Assembly: GCA_021292105.1 (NCBI GenBank)
Contig: CM037868.1
Location: forward strand, 28,974,139 to 29,038,138
From: Anadara kagoshimensis
Taxonomy: Eukaryota > Mollusca > Bivalvia > Arcoida > Arcidae
Reading direction: 5' to 3'
DNA: 64,000 bases
Positions within the stretch are counted from its first letter, which is position 1; the number at the start of each line of letters is the position of its first letter. The position numbers and the translations under genes are program-made. Below are positions 1 through 11,329 of the stretch, piece by piece. The notes beneath the pieces are model-generated. The model saw only the letters and a program-made list of their open reading frames with translations, was not told where the DNA came from and did not search any database.

Positions 1-315
1 GAAATATTCTTATACGTTAAACACCATTACCAAATGAAGAACAACAGTGGCTGAATTATATAATAAAACAGTTATGGACTTTTTAGTGGTTGTATATATG
101 CAACCACTACAAAGTCCGTAATTACATATATTATTCAAGCTTATTAGTTGTTCTATATAAAAATAAAGCATAATTCATTGTCAAAGAAAAAGTGATTCGG
201 TAGAAATAATTTTTTTTTAAAAAAAGTTGCTTATGTTACTGGAACAATTTGAGATTGTGTTGCTGTGTTAATTTTTTTAACCATTTCCATGCACTACACT
301 TTTTAAATACTCAGG
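1..315. other. A+T-rich left edge, no gene seen
   Basis: No supported reading frame or known repeat was seen here, apart from the hairpin at 71-122 listed separately and short poly-A/poly-T runs near 210-230. Confidence 0.5.
71..122. repeat. Near-perfect inverted repeat (hairpin)
   Basis: The arms 76-92 and 101-117 are reverse complements over 17 positions with one mismatch, around an 8-base loop. Pairing continues outward to 71 and 122 with two G-T wobbles, giving a stem of about 22 bp. It could be a small foldback or MITE remnant or an RNA hairpin. No flanking duplication was identified. Confidence 0.7.
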
Positions 316-385
316 ACTCGGAGCTGCCAACCCTATTTTGCGTAACTGTGGGTCCCACCGAGATCTATCCAAGGTGCCTACGGTA
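316..385. CDS. GC-rich exon-like segment, strand uncertain
   Basis: This block is clearly richer in G+C than its surroundings. On the plus strand it follows an acceptor-like run ending in ACTCAG. One plus frame ends at TAA (383-385) just before an AATAAA; another stays open to an AAG/GTGCCT donor-like site at about 374. On the minus strand it follows a better pyrimidine-rich acceptor (ending CCGTAG), with an open frame including the residues RSRWDPQLRKIG. Several frames on both strands are open, so strand and phase cannot be fixed. It may be an exon or a fragment of a dispersed repeat. The protein is not recognised. Confidence 0.25.
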
Positions 386-399
386 AAAAAAATAAAGTT

Positions 400-883
400 A
401 GATTATAAATGGTGCATTATGGTGTGATTAAACAATTACAAGAAAGTGAATATATGCAGCTTTGATTTTGTGATTTTTCACCCTTTATCGGCATACAATT
501 TCAGTGGTTTCAATAGAAGCAGACAGCCGACAAATCCCATTGGCTAATCTGATGAAAAACGACACGCATTGTCGGCTACTTTTATTGTAAAAATAACAAA
601 AAAGAGAGAATCTTTCTTCATTTCATGCATACATTCTTTTCTCGATTGACACACTATATCTGTCGTGTTCTTGTCACCTTGCGCAATGATTAATGCACAT
701 TTAGGCACATAAACTGTTCAGTAAAATATTGACACCGACTTGTTTTTTCTTGTAATATCTATCCGAGTGATTTAGACGCTTGACGTGGTCACGTTTCATA
801 CTTATTATTTAAAAGCGTTGCAAAGAGTTAGATGGTTCAAGCCTATACTGCATGGTCACGTTGCATTAGTCGACTTGGCAAAC
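400..883. other. CpG-retaining segment, possible 5' region
   Basis: CpG dinucleotides are more frequent here than in the following 50 kb (for example around 500-570 and 640-680, and again at 780-880). In mosaically methylated invertebrate genomes, CpG-normal DNA next to CpG-poor DNA often marks the upstream edge of a methylated transcription unit. No TATA or initiator element could be assigned in this A+T-rich background. Confidence 0.25.
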
Positions 884-964
884 ATGTCATTGAAAAAAAC
901 AAATAAGCGACAGTCTGGGGTTTCAGGAATCGATATTAAACTTCTTTTAAAAAAAGAAGACTAG
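884..964 (+). CDS. Short ATG-initiated frame, possible first coding exon
   Basis: ATG at 884 (context AACATGT) opens 26 codons to TAG at 962. The peptide is basic, beginning MSLKKTNKRQSGVSG and ending in a lysine-rich run KKED. A weak donor-like GTGAAG begins at 964 and would remove the stop, leaving two bases (TA) of a split codon. That phase matches the exon-like interval at 25365. It sits at the end of the CpG-retaining block, where a transcription unit reading rightwards could start. The donor is poor and the frame is short, so it may be coincidental. No family is recognised. Confidence 0.2.
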   Translation: MSLKKTNKRQSGVSGIDIKLLLKKED

Positions 965-1067
965 TGAAGGTGTGGACAGTCATTCCAAAGACGTTTCAAA
1001 ATTTATTGCAAAACTTTTGCAAAACTTTTTAAGTGCAGGATGTAGCCTACCATATTAAAATCATACC

Positions 1068-1215
1068 TACGATAAAGCAACCATTTCTTAACCAAATTCA
1101 TTTTATTCTGTTTGGTTTTGTGAATAAAAATATATTACGCTTACGATAAAGCAACCACTTCTTTACCAGATTCATTTTATTCTGTTTGGTTTTGTGAATA
1201 AAAATATATTACGCT
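1068..1215. repeat. Two tandem copies of a 74-bp unit
   Basis: The unit starting TACGATAAAGCAACCA at 1068 is repeated from 1142, with a few substitutions; both end in AAATATATTACGCT. Confidence 0.9.
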
Positions 1216-2088
1216 ACACTTTGGTTTTATTTATTTTTATTTGTTTAGTTTGGGCTGAAATAGGTAGATAGGTGATGATGAGGATATTGCATTTGTAGAA
1301 AATGATTATTTTGAATATTAAAATCTATTGTCTGCATTTGTATCAAATAGATTTATTTAAATTATATGCTAAATATATCAGTGAGACACATTTTTGCTAT
1401 ATTTGTTGTCAAAAATGCAGGATAATGCACAAATTTCAATCTAAATCTTAAAAATTATCTGGGTTAGTCTCTGGGTTAGACTATCAATAAAGGGCTGGAG
1501 TAATGTGTTCTGGGTTGGTGGAAGAAATTGGAATCTGGAAACCAAAATTTCAATAATCACAAGTCCCTTGAATATAAACTTTTTCTCTGAAATAACTACC
1601 TGGAAATTAAAAAAAAATTAATGATGGCATAGTCCACGCCTATACATCAACATGGCTTAGACAAAGTCAAAATATAAAGAATCTCCAGACAGGAGACATT
1701 TTCCAGCAATCATTTTCCAGTTTAAAATTGAATTATCTCCCTTTAGTTACATTGTTGGGATTTGTAAAGTTTGCTAGGTTCATGTGCAAACATGATGGGA
1801 CTGGAGTATAGACCTGTACAATAAAGAACTAGAGTACAATGTAATCAATAAAATAATAATACTTGTCAGTTCATGATTTCGTATTATATGTTCTTTGATA
1901 GAGAAAGAGAAGGAACAATTTTGTTGATAGATGATTGTAAATTTACCAATATGATGCCTTTTTTGCACAATTTTATTAAACTGTATACAATAAATTGGTA
2001 CACAAGTTAATTTGCCAGTGTTTATAAGTGATAATAACATGGGGAAAACATCTTAAATTAGTATAAGCGCAGACAAAAACTAGGCATG
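1216..2088. other. No supported feature
   Basis: A+T-rich sequence with short stop-bounded frames only. Minus-strand frames of 60-90 codons in and just after this stretch lack splice context or recognisable protein motifs. Confidence 0.4.
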
Positions 2089-2128
2089 CATGGACTACTG
2101 AACCCCTGCTAACTAATCTCCATCCCTA
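2089..2128. mobile_element. 3' fragment of CAGGGATGAAG MITE family
   Basis: The stretch resembles the last ~40 bp of the MITE copies at 20316 and 36566. Shared parts are the GGGCTACTGGGCCCCTGCTAAT-like core (here with ACTGAACCCCTGCTAACT) and the CATCCCT terminus. The 5' part was not recognisable. Confidence 0.35.
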
Positions 2129-2599
2129 GACAGTTAGTTTATACATGAACCATCTAGCCATAACTACCTATCGGTAGTCTCTAATGAAGTGGATTTTTTC
2201 ATTTTTGAAATTTAATTTAAAAAAAAAACGGAATAAATAATGAAATACAAAAAATTATTAAGTTTGTTAGCCACAAAAAAACCAATAAATTCATTGATCA
2301 CATTAAAGTCTTTTAAAAATAAGCATCTGAAAATAATTGGAAAATGTCTTAAAAATTTAAATATTTTGTGGAACAGTTGACTGAGACTGCAAGAACAGTT
2401 AATACTTAATGCTCGTATGACTAGTGCAAGTTTGTACATTGGTTAAATTAACTTGATAGTTTAATGTTTTCACTATACCACTTAGAAATGTAAACTTTAT
2501 AGACAAGTTGTCTTGATATTTTTCAACCAAACATACCATCTGTATTATAGATATGTTTGGTTGGAATACGAAAAAAGTGATCTTAAAACATTGGACCGA

Positions 2600-2725
2600 C
2601 CGACAGTCTTTATGAACTGGTACAGGTGGTCATTATATCAGGTTTTACTTTATTATAGTTTATAGACAGACAATCTTTATATATATATATGGAGGTAGCG
2701 ACTACAGCAGGTTTTACTGTATACT
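2600..2725. mobile_element. Degenerate internal repeat, MITE-like remnant
   Basis: Two diverged copies (about 2602-2651 and 2664-2721) share a GACAG start, a CTTTAT core and the end CAGGTTTTACT. The phrase resembles the end of a widespread inverted-repeat element family whose other end is seen at 31872. The family assignment is from memory and uncertain. Confidence 0.3.
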
Positions 2726-2739
2726 GTATAATTGATCAA

Positions 2740-5090
2740 ATTTTCATCACTGTTAATTATGTTAAAAATAACCCTATGCAGTCGTGTATGTACACCAGTA
2801 CAGTACTACAGTACAGTTTTGTTTTTTGTACAGAACTGCAGTAAGAACATTATGATAGCTTTATGTTTAAATGTGTTTTGTTTGAGTGGTTTTATATAAA
2901 GAGTATAGAGCTTATTTAAATATCTGCTACCAGAGTCTAGAGACTTTTTTGTTATTCACTGCATATATAAACATAAATACACTATATATATATATACCCA
3001 CAAAACAAACTTTAAATACTAATGCATGGCTACCTTATTGGCTCTTTATAATGGATTGAATAAGTTTTAATTTTCTTTTATTCAGGTAACACTTGTGAAG
3101 ATAGGATATTCTTTACACTAAATACAAGTTTATATGTTGGTATGGGATATGGAGATTGGTGTCATGACATGTCCCTTGATTGCTGTATATATGTAGGTAT
3201 TTATTACGATTATGGTATAATAATTCGAATTTTTGTGTGAGGGAGAAAAAGATACACATGAAATACATTTCAGTTTACATTCTTTTCTGAGCTGTTTGGG
3301 AAGTCTTAGATTTATTGTAACGATTTACATTGGTCTGATTACAACACATTCTTTTCTTAGCAGTTTGAAAAGTTGTAGTTATATTTTTTTTTTATTCCAA
3401 CAAATAACATCACAATTTATCTGTGGTTTTGATATAAATGCTTTTCTGGCATCTACATCAGGAGACCCGAGACATGGAGTTGTTTTGATTTAATGTTCCT
3501 CCATGTTTGAGTACTAAATTCCATGTGGATTCAATTTTACTAAAACTCCAGGTGTATCACAGATTGTGTCATGATTCTTAATTTTAATGCATTAAAAAAC
3601 AATCTGTGGTGTTAGCTACTAGTCTGGTCACTAGTAAGATTTATTTATGGGTTCAAACTTCCCTGGGTCCTAGGTCTGGAACCTATTGAATTTACATTCG
3701 GAACCCTTATATTTAAACTGTAAAAGTTCAATGGACCTGTCATTTTAACCAGGATAATTAATACTACTTTTTCTATAAAATAACATATTGCACATTGACC
3801 TTTCAGTGATGATATGGGATAAAGTTTTGGGACCTACCTTCAATTACAAAATGGCAACAATCTTGACCAGACTAATAGGTAAATTTAGTTAAATTGCTGT
3901 GCCATTATGTTCTTGTTTAAAACTTTATATTACATATTATACCAGTTTTAATTTTACAGCACTAGACGGCTGTTCGGAATACTAGATGTTCGAATTTGTG
4001 AAATGAGCTTCATTTGCCAACGAGACAACATATACAAAAATGTTGTTAATACTAGTATCTCTTGAGTCTTACTAAAATGCTCACAGGTCACTAGTCAAAA
4101 AGAGAAGTTTATTTGACCTCATGAATCATAAGCTAAAACTTAACACCCTGCATAAAAGGTTCATAGTTATCCAGAAATTGTAAAAATGGTAAAACAAGTG
4201 AATTTCTGTCAAAGAATTTAGGTTTTGAAAGTTACAAGCTATTCTGGCCAGTAACAGTGCCTGTTTTACAGGACGAAATCAGATATTAAAGGCAAACTCG
4301 CAATATCAGTTCAAATTATAGTTTGTATTAGGATTTTGATGCATGTCAGTTTGGGTTGCTTGCATTCAAATTTCACTGGCCCGAGTCAAAATTTACTGGC
4401 CTTGGGTCATCGGACCATCACTTATATCAAAGACTGTTGGTTAATGTTTTTCTGTTATTTTACCTTTTTATTGATCATGTTAATTGAATTAAACATTGAA
4501 AATGAAATCTTAAAAACTAGGATGTTAAATTAAATTTCCAACATAAAACCGAACAAGAGTTCAAAATTTAGGCCAAGATGTAGGCACAAGACCTTTTACT
4601 TTTCAGTCAGACTGTTAATATTTTATAAATTTATTTGTTGTCATAGAATTGAAAAAAAATCAGCCTGGATAGAATATCTGCCTGATTTTGGACACAGATT
4701 CAAACTGGATTATCAAGGAATTGTATTTTTTAAGTGTTTATTTGAGTAGGTTTTTGTTTATGATGAGTGATTTGTTAAAATTTAATGCCTGACTTACATT
4801 TCCTGAACATGGTTAAAATATTGAGTTATGCCAATATCAAGTTCAATTACTGTTGAAATGTATTTTAAATTGACAAGATGTGAAAAAAAATGAATAGCTG
4901 AATGTATAATGAATTTAACTTAAGACGGAGGATATAAAATATGTTTAAATCTGACTACCTAGTTGACAGATCTGTGGGGGGATATAAAACATGGTATCTA
5001 GGGATTTATAATCATTGTGTAGACATTGTATAATTATTACTTTTTGATGATTTATATATTTTAACATTCTTTTTGTATCTAACTTTATCT
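2740..5090. other. Intron-like A+T-rich sequence
   Basis: No gene is supported. A strong acceptor-like run (CTTTTATTCAG) ends at 3085 and is followed by a 50-codon open frame to TGA at 3238. The frame is rich in Cys and Tyr, has no donor and matches no known family. A fragment with TTTTACAGCACTAGA at about 3950-3990 is shared with 25629 and, inverted, with 34216. Confidence 0.35.
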
Positions 5091-5102
5091 GTTTGTTCCT
5101 AG

Positions 5103-5181
5103 GATGTATACAAGAGGCTCTTGAAGAATGTCAAAGTGTATACTGAAGAAAGCAGACATAAGAGCATGTCAAGCTGAGTAA
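5103..5181 (+). CDS. Exon-like interval with strong splice signals
   Basis: A pyrimidine-rich acceptor (TTTGTTCCTAG) precedes the segment and a consensus donor AAG/GTGAGT follows it. In phase 0 there are 24 sense codons (starting DVYKRLLKNVK) and then TGA eight bases before the donor; the other two frames stop sooner. An internal coding exon is therefore unlikely; a terminal coding segment, noncoding exon or chance pairing is possible. It does not fit in phase with the other plus-strand candidates. Product not recognised. Confidence 0.25.
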
Positions 5182-5290
5182 GGTGAGTGTATGTATACTT
5201 GTCTTATTTTACATGGCATGCTGCAGAGTGCAGACACAAATATAAATAAGATTTAAGAATTCTTACCATCCTTGAATTATTCACATTAGT

Positions 5291-5370
5291 GAAGGGCCGT
5301 GGTGACAAAGTGGTTAAGGCATCAGGCTTATACCCAAGGTGTCTCGCCACCAAGGGTTTGACATTGTGAT
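5291..5370 (+). mobile_element. tRNA-derived SINE head
   Basis: An A-box-like AAGTGGTTAAGGC and a degenerate B box (AGGGTTTGACATT) lie about 35 bases apart, as in a tRNA-related promoter. The same head, more decayed, occurs at 48545. The limits of any SINE body after 5370 are not clear. Confidence 0.5.
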
Positions 5371-5399
5371 AAAAGGCTTTTTCTTTGTTCTAATGATTT

Positions 5400-6480
5400 G
5401 CCTTTAACTAGTAAATTAGACTGAGTGCAGATATGTCAACCATTATGGATTCTCTAATTATTACTGGTATTGGAAACCAGTCGTAAATGACATAATTAAG
5501 ATTTCGGAGTAGCAATTCTCTGTCTTCTTCATTGTCAAATGACCAAGTTAGTTCCAAACGGTTGTCATCTTGTGGATGATAGTTTTGGCTTCAATGTCAG
5601 CCGATCCTGGTACACAGCCAAAAAAAAAAGAAAAAGACAAATGGCCCGACTATGTCATTATTACGTACAAGTTACCCATATTACTGAAAAAATGAGCTGG
5701 TATTACTAATGACATCAAGAGAGGGTTGGCATTGCTGTGAATAGTTTGTGATGTTTGTGACACTGCAAGGACTTGACGGATCACCCACCACGGTCACAAT
5801 GTTCTGACAAAGGCCCAGCTTGCTTGAATTACACACCAAAAGAATGAGAACTCTGTCTGAATTGTGCCATTTAATGACGTCACTGACACTACTATGTCAT
5901 TTGTTGCCGTGATGTTGCTTTATTACCATGATGGCGACCAGTGTCGGAACATTAAAGGCATGACCGGCAATACCTCAATTGTCATATTTAGAACTCCAAG
6001 TTGCAATAGGTTTGCCACAAAACTCCTGCGTTATTAAAATCTGTAAGATTGATAATAGTCTTGGAAAATTGCTAATGTGCTGCAAAACCAACCAAATCTT
6101 AATGTGAAGAAGAACCAAAATAATGTCATTAGCCAAATGTTTGGTTTCTGACCAGCAGACCACTCCCATTGTATATTGCATTCACTGGTATTACTCCCTT
6201 TCATCTGAGAGATTCATTAGTTTGCTTGCAGATGAAATGTCAGGCAAAACATAACATGATTTAACTTGATCACAGAAACTATGTCCAGCTTTGAGATACC
6301 AAGGACAAGGTAGATGTACAAGATTGATTGTTTGGAATATGATATACAATGCTTTCATGCACACTGTAAAATTCATTTTAGAGTTATATTTGGCATTATT
6401 TTGGAAGGGACAGGATGCAACCAATAAATGTTGTGTACATTTAATGCATTATGTGGTAATTGACCTAATATTACCCTCAA
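5400..6480. other. No supported gene
   Basis: Mixed unique sequence. Overlapping open frames of 68-80 codons on both strands at 5975-6533 have no splice context and no recognisable motifs. Confidence 0.35.
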
Positions 6481-6486
6481 ATGTCC

Positions 6487-7235
6487 CTGGTACATTCATA
6501 CTAGCCTGCACCACTTACATAATTTACACATAGCACTGGGACAATCATCAAACAAAAGTCAGCGTCTGGGGGAAGAGACTGGTACATTCATACTGGCCTG
6601 TACCACTTACATAATTTACACATGGCACTGGGACAAGCATCAAACAAAAGCCAGTGTCTAGGTAAAGAGACTGGTTCATTCATACTGGCCTGCACCACTT
6701 ACAAAATTTACACAGGCACTGAGACAAGCATAAGAAAAAAGCCAGTGTCTGGGTGAAGAGACTGATACATTCATACTGGCCTGCACCACTTACATAATTT
6801 ATAAATGACACTGACTTACATAATTTATACATGACACTGGGACAAGCATCAAACAGAAGCCAGTGTCTAGGTGAAGAAACTGGTACATTCATACTAGCCT
6901 GCACTGCTTATATAATTTATACATGACACTGGGACAAGCATCAAATGGAAGCCAGTGTATGGGGGAAGAAACTGGTACATTCATACTAGCCTGCACCACC
7001 TACATAATTTATACATGACACTGGGACAAGCATCAAACAGAAGCCAGTGTCTAGGTGAAGAAACTGGTACATTCATACTAGCCTGCACCACTTACATAAT
7101 TTATACATGACACTGGGACAAGCATCAAACAGAAGCCAGTGTCTAGGTGAAGAAACTGGTACATTCATACTAGCCTGCACCACTTACATAATTTATACAT
7201 GACACTGGGACAACCCGGACAAGCCTGCACTACTT
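6487..7235. repeat. 92-bp minisatellite, eight units
   Basis: Units beginning CTGGTACATTCATACT start near 6487, 6579, 6671, 6762, 6880, 6972, 7064 and 7156. The spacing is 91-92 bp, except for one 118-bp step caused by an extra ~26 bp internal copy at about 6798-6838. Right-hand units are more alike than left-hand ones, suggesting recent homogenisation at the right end. Confidence 0.95.
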
Positions 7236-7239
7236 TCAA

Positions 7240-8460
7240 AGATAAATGATTAATATTTCACTATAAACAAGTTTAGACTTCTGATCATTTATAATGTATT
7301 TGACATTTATTGCAAGTTTTTCATACTTTTGTGAAAGAAATGAACTACAATGAAATTTAAGAAACTTTTATACCAGTTCTATTTTGGGAAAAGGTTAAAT
7401 GGATATCTTGATAAGTTTGTAGATTCTTAATCACCATTTAATAAAGATTGAATCGGTAAAAAGAAAATTATTAATGTACTTTGACTGCATGTATACCTAT
7501 TATATATATTATAAAACATATTTATTAAGAAAAATTAAATTTGAGTTTGGTGTTAAAGCAATTCATTTTATTAGTGTTTACAGACTCCTTGATTTGATAG
7601 CAATTTTATTACCATAATCAGAATTTTGCTTTTGAATAAATTCAATAGAATGTCGGCCAGTTTTAAGCTATTAGATTAACATGTTTCATTGAAACCATAC
7701 ATTGAAGTGCATTCTCATAATATTTGTCAATTAATATCATTGTGAATATTCTGTTTTTTATAACATGCATTTTTAGTATATACCCATTGTATTTATTTTA
7801 TATGGAAAATTTAATTATCAATATTGAAAATAGATGTATTTAGAAAATTTAATGACTTAAATACTTTCGTCAACATGATTTTACTTGGTACTAAATATTG
7901 ACTGGTTTCATATTACAGTGTTCTATTTGGTGTTGACAGGGGTGTAATTATATAACTCCTGTTTAAGTTTGTCTCAGTCAATTTTGATGTCATTGAAATT
8001 GAGAACTTGAGATTAATTGATAAAAAGGGTATTTAGAAAACTCATTTAATAAGATCTATTAAATGTGTAGAAATGACATTTATGTTTTTGTCACTATTTT
8101 TTATGATTTATTTTTATGGAGGAAATCAGCCTGCCTGTCACCATAACATTTGAATGTTTCAGAGCCTTTATTTCAGAGCTTACACAACATTAACTGCTAC
8201 ATAATCTTTCTACATTTACACTGGAAAAGGAATACATCATATAATTTCCTTTCAAAATATGTTTTAAAAAATTACCTATGCGTTTTGTGTTAAATTTCTA
8301 AATTGAGCAAAATGACTTCAAATGAATTCATTTAATTTTCGTGAGTTCTCATTTATGGGTAATCTTGGTAAAACTATCAATAAATATGGACAGCTAATCA
8401 TCCAGTATTACGTTCTGTTCAGTACATGTTTGCCATTTCATATATAAATTGCAGTCACAA
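7240..8460. other. No supported feature
   Basis: Very A+T-rich sequence with no repeat, RNA gene or exon-like interval that can be defended. Confidence 0.4.
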
Positions 8461-8470
8461 AGTCCCCTAA

Positions 8471-8800
8471 CCACTGCAGTTGCTCAGTTGATGGAGTGTA
8501 GGCTCTGTAAGTTGCGATTGCCTGACATTTCTGATCCAAGACTAGAAAGTAGGTAGTGACTGTTCTTTGCCATGCACTAAGCAGTACAAAATGAAAGTTG
8601 CAGTTCCTTCGGATGGGAACTTAAAATAAACAAGGTCCCATGTTGCGGCAGGAGGGCATGATAAGAACCCTGCTGTATAATGCCGTCAACACAACACACA
8701 GGAAAAATTTTTGCACCTTCACCTATAGCTGCGGATGTCTTGATATAAGTGAAATGTTCTTGGCTTGGACGTTAAACATCATTGCTCATCTCAAGTCAAC
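8471..8800 (+). mobile_element. Full-length-looking tRNA-derived SINE
   Basis: The head has an A-box-like GCTCAGTTGATGGAGTG (from about 8481) and a B-box-like TTGCGATTGCCTGAC (about 8510-8524). The body shares CTGATCCAAGA and AACTTAAAATAAACAAGGT with the SINE at 9800. The tail has the GTCTTGATATAAGTGAA and GGACGTTAAACATC phrases common in mollusc SINE bodies. A 89-codon frame at 8640-8909 lies mostly inside it and is not treated as a gene. Confidence 0.7.
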
Positions 8801-9799
8801 AAGACATCTCAACTCAACTGAGCAGTTTATGAAAAGGCTTTCAATAAGTACAAGACAAGTAGACAGACTGAAACAGGAAAGATTGAGATCCTTCCAAAAA
8901 GCAAATTGACAGTTTTTGTGTAAAAATGGTTGCCAATTGACAAACTTGGTTTGCGTGGTGCCTAAATATATTAAGTTACAAACTTTGAGCTTTGCATGCA
9001 CTGGTGAAGCCATGAATTATGCAAATAAAAAAAAACCAAAAAAACCAACAAAAAAACCACCTACCAACCTTATTTGTTGAGAGGTGAATGTGTGAAAACA
9101 GAATTTATTGTAGGCCTTATATATAATAATTTAAACTAAATTTTCATTTGAATCAAATAACTTTTACTACTATTAGTTGAATTTGAAAAAAAATGTTTAT
9201 AAATTAACATTTGAGCTTAATGTCCCACTTTGATACAGGGTTTTAGATCTGTGGATTTACCTGTTGTAAATTGTGCATCATTTTTTTCAGAATATATTAT
9301 TGTGACAGATAATCTATATGTATTTTATTTGTGTAAAGAGTATTTATAGTAATGATTACAGGGCTTTAAATCTTCATTTGTCCAAATTTATATCAAATCT
9401 ACCGTGCTGATATCAAACTAGTCCCATTCAGTTTAATATCTTTTCGATTACAGAAAACTTTCTACTGGAAGATATGAAAATTTATGATCAAATTTCTGTC
9501 TGTACATGCAAGTTTTATGCAAATTGTTTTAAAAAGTGATCTTGTGTAAACTTTGTATATATGTCTTGCTGATAATGTGTGTCATGTTGTCAAAGTATAA
9601 TTCATTTTACAGGATTTAAAAAATTGATTTATATAAAAATTGAAGATTGAAGTTTAAATGTTTCCAATGGTCTTTTAAAAACTTCAGTAAATCCTGTCCA
9701 AACCAAACACTTTTGGAGCGCTGGATCGCAGACTTTTACAAGCCACTCATCTATGGTGCCTAGAGAAAGGAAACATTTTAAGACAAACAAAAACAACAA

Positions 9800-9998
9800 C
9801 TGCGGTACCTCAGTTGGTATAGTGCTCGCTCTTTAGTGGGAAGTTGTGTGATCTAACCCCAATCGGTTCTGATCCAAGATTGAAAGTGGGTCCAAGCACT
9901 TGGCATTACGAAATGGAATTCACGGTTCTTTGGCATGGAACCTTAAATAAACGAGGTGCTGTGTCACAGTAGAAGTGGTCAGTTTGTCAAGTCAACTA
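9800..9998 (+). mobile_element. tRNA-derived SINE, same family as 8471
   Basis: A-box-like CTCAGTTGGTATAGTGCTCG and B-box-like TGTGATCTAACCCC are well placed for a tRNA-derived promoter. The body GGTTCTGATCCAAGA and GGAACCTTAAATAAACGAGG match the copy at 8471. This copy has the better preserved head and lacks the long tail. Confidence 0.7.
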
Positions 9999-10068
9999 CT
10001 TATTTCAAAATGATCGTACATTTATTCTATGTAATTATTGCCTAAATTAAAAGAAATTAAGATAAGCT

Positions 10069-10233
10069 CAGTGTTCAATCAGGATTTTTCAGAGTGGGCC
10101 AATGCTAAAACACATCATATCAATATTTTTTTGCATTTACGCTATGTTAAATATGGTCCACTGAGACCTTAACAAGGGCCATTTGGCAAAATAAGGGGTC
10201 AGTGGCCCAGGGCCCCTTCTAGATTGAACACTG
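10069..10233. mobile_element. hAT-like MITE with 6-bp target duplication
   Basis: The ends are perfect 12-bp inverted repeats: CAGTGTTCAATC at 10069-10080 and its complement ending at 10233. The element is directly flanked on both sides by TAAGCT. A diverged copy lies at 35214. A CAGTG terminus is typical of hAT elements, though 8-bp duplications are usual there; 6 bp would suit a hAT6-type or a Dada-type source. There is no coding capacity. Confidence 0.85.
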
Positions 10234-10234
10234 T

Positions 10235-11185
10235 AAGCTAATCAGAGTTTTATTTGTAAAGTAGAAATTAACTCTGAAAGAAACAGAAAAAACCCATATA
10301 CAGCACCTAGATTCTGCCACCACATCAGAACGTTAAACATCAATCATAATTATAGAGTGAATCTTTATGGAACATGATGTAATATATGTATACTTATTAT
10401 GAATATGAATAAATTGAGCATTTTAAGTCCGTGGAATCATCAAGTGAGTGCATTATCCCAATGTTGGATATAATGCAGTATTAATTGTAGGCTGCACTAT
10501 TGTGCAATTACACAATATTTTTCAGAAATTGGAACCCAAAAAAAGGAAATTTAAATCAACAATTTTCTTCCATGTTTGACCTTTGTGAGTACTGGTGCAC
10601 TTAGAGACACCATGGAAAACCAGTACATTTAATACTAATTAGAATCCAGATGACAATGGAAATAATCAGGTTGCATAATTACAACAAATTACTTTGTGTC
10701 CGAAGTGAAAACACATTAGACAATAGCAGCTTTCATCAGAAACTGTTACAAATTATTAATTGTCAAGTTTTCTTTTGTCCCTTGGAAAAATAAAATGTTC
10801 CTAACTTTTTGTCTGATAGGTGTCCTTTGGCCTCACTTGATAAATATGAATATTGGCATAATGGTAAGCTGGCAATTTTATGAAAAATGACTACTTTTCT
10901 CCTGGGAAAAAGAAGCCACTAAATATAAAACACAATTGTAAAAATAAAACTACATTAAATTTGAAAACTGGAATTGCTAAAGTGTATGTTATTGTAATAT
11001 ATCTAGTCATTTAATACAATGTACAACAATAATAGTGGTAAATAAACAGTGGCATTCTTAATATATAATGTTATTATTGAACAGATTTTTTTAATTATAA
11101 ATTTTGAATTGTCAAGTGATGATAAATTTATCTCATTTTGGTAACTGATGACCTCTTGTGGAACATACTTGACCCTTGCCGAGCC
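10235..11185. other. No supported feature
   Basis: A+T-rich unique sequence. A short stretch with ACATCAGAACGTTAAACATC near 10322 resembles the end of a SINE body. Confidence 0.35.
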
Positions 11186-11190
11186 ATCTT

Positions 11191-11320
11191 ATTGGCTATT
11201 CATGAGAACGGTCTTGTCTGATTGGCCATCCATGGAATTGGTTTTGTTCGATTGGTCATCCGTAAGATAAGTTGTATCTGATTGGTCAACCGTGAGGATG
11301 GTTTTTACTGATTTTTAGAT
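11191..11320. repeat. 30-bp minisatellite of ATTGG-containing units
   Basis: ATTGG starts at 11191, 11221, 11251 and 11281, exactly 30 bp apart, within imperfect units that also share a GGTTTTG-like segment. ATTGG is the complement of the CCAAT core bound by NF-Y, and 30 bp is close to three helical turns. A regulatory role is inference only. Confidence 0.75.
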
Positions 11321-11329
11321 TAATTACCA

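Noticed and set aside
5103..5181. Inclusion as exon 2 of the hypothetical plus-strand chain
   Set aside because: In the phase delivered by the frame at 884-963 it meets a stop after six codons, and its best frame has a stop before the donor.
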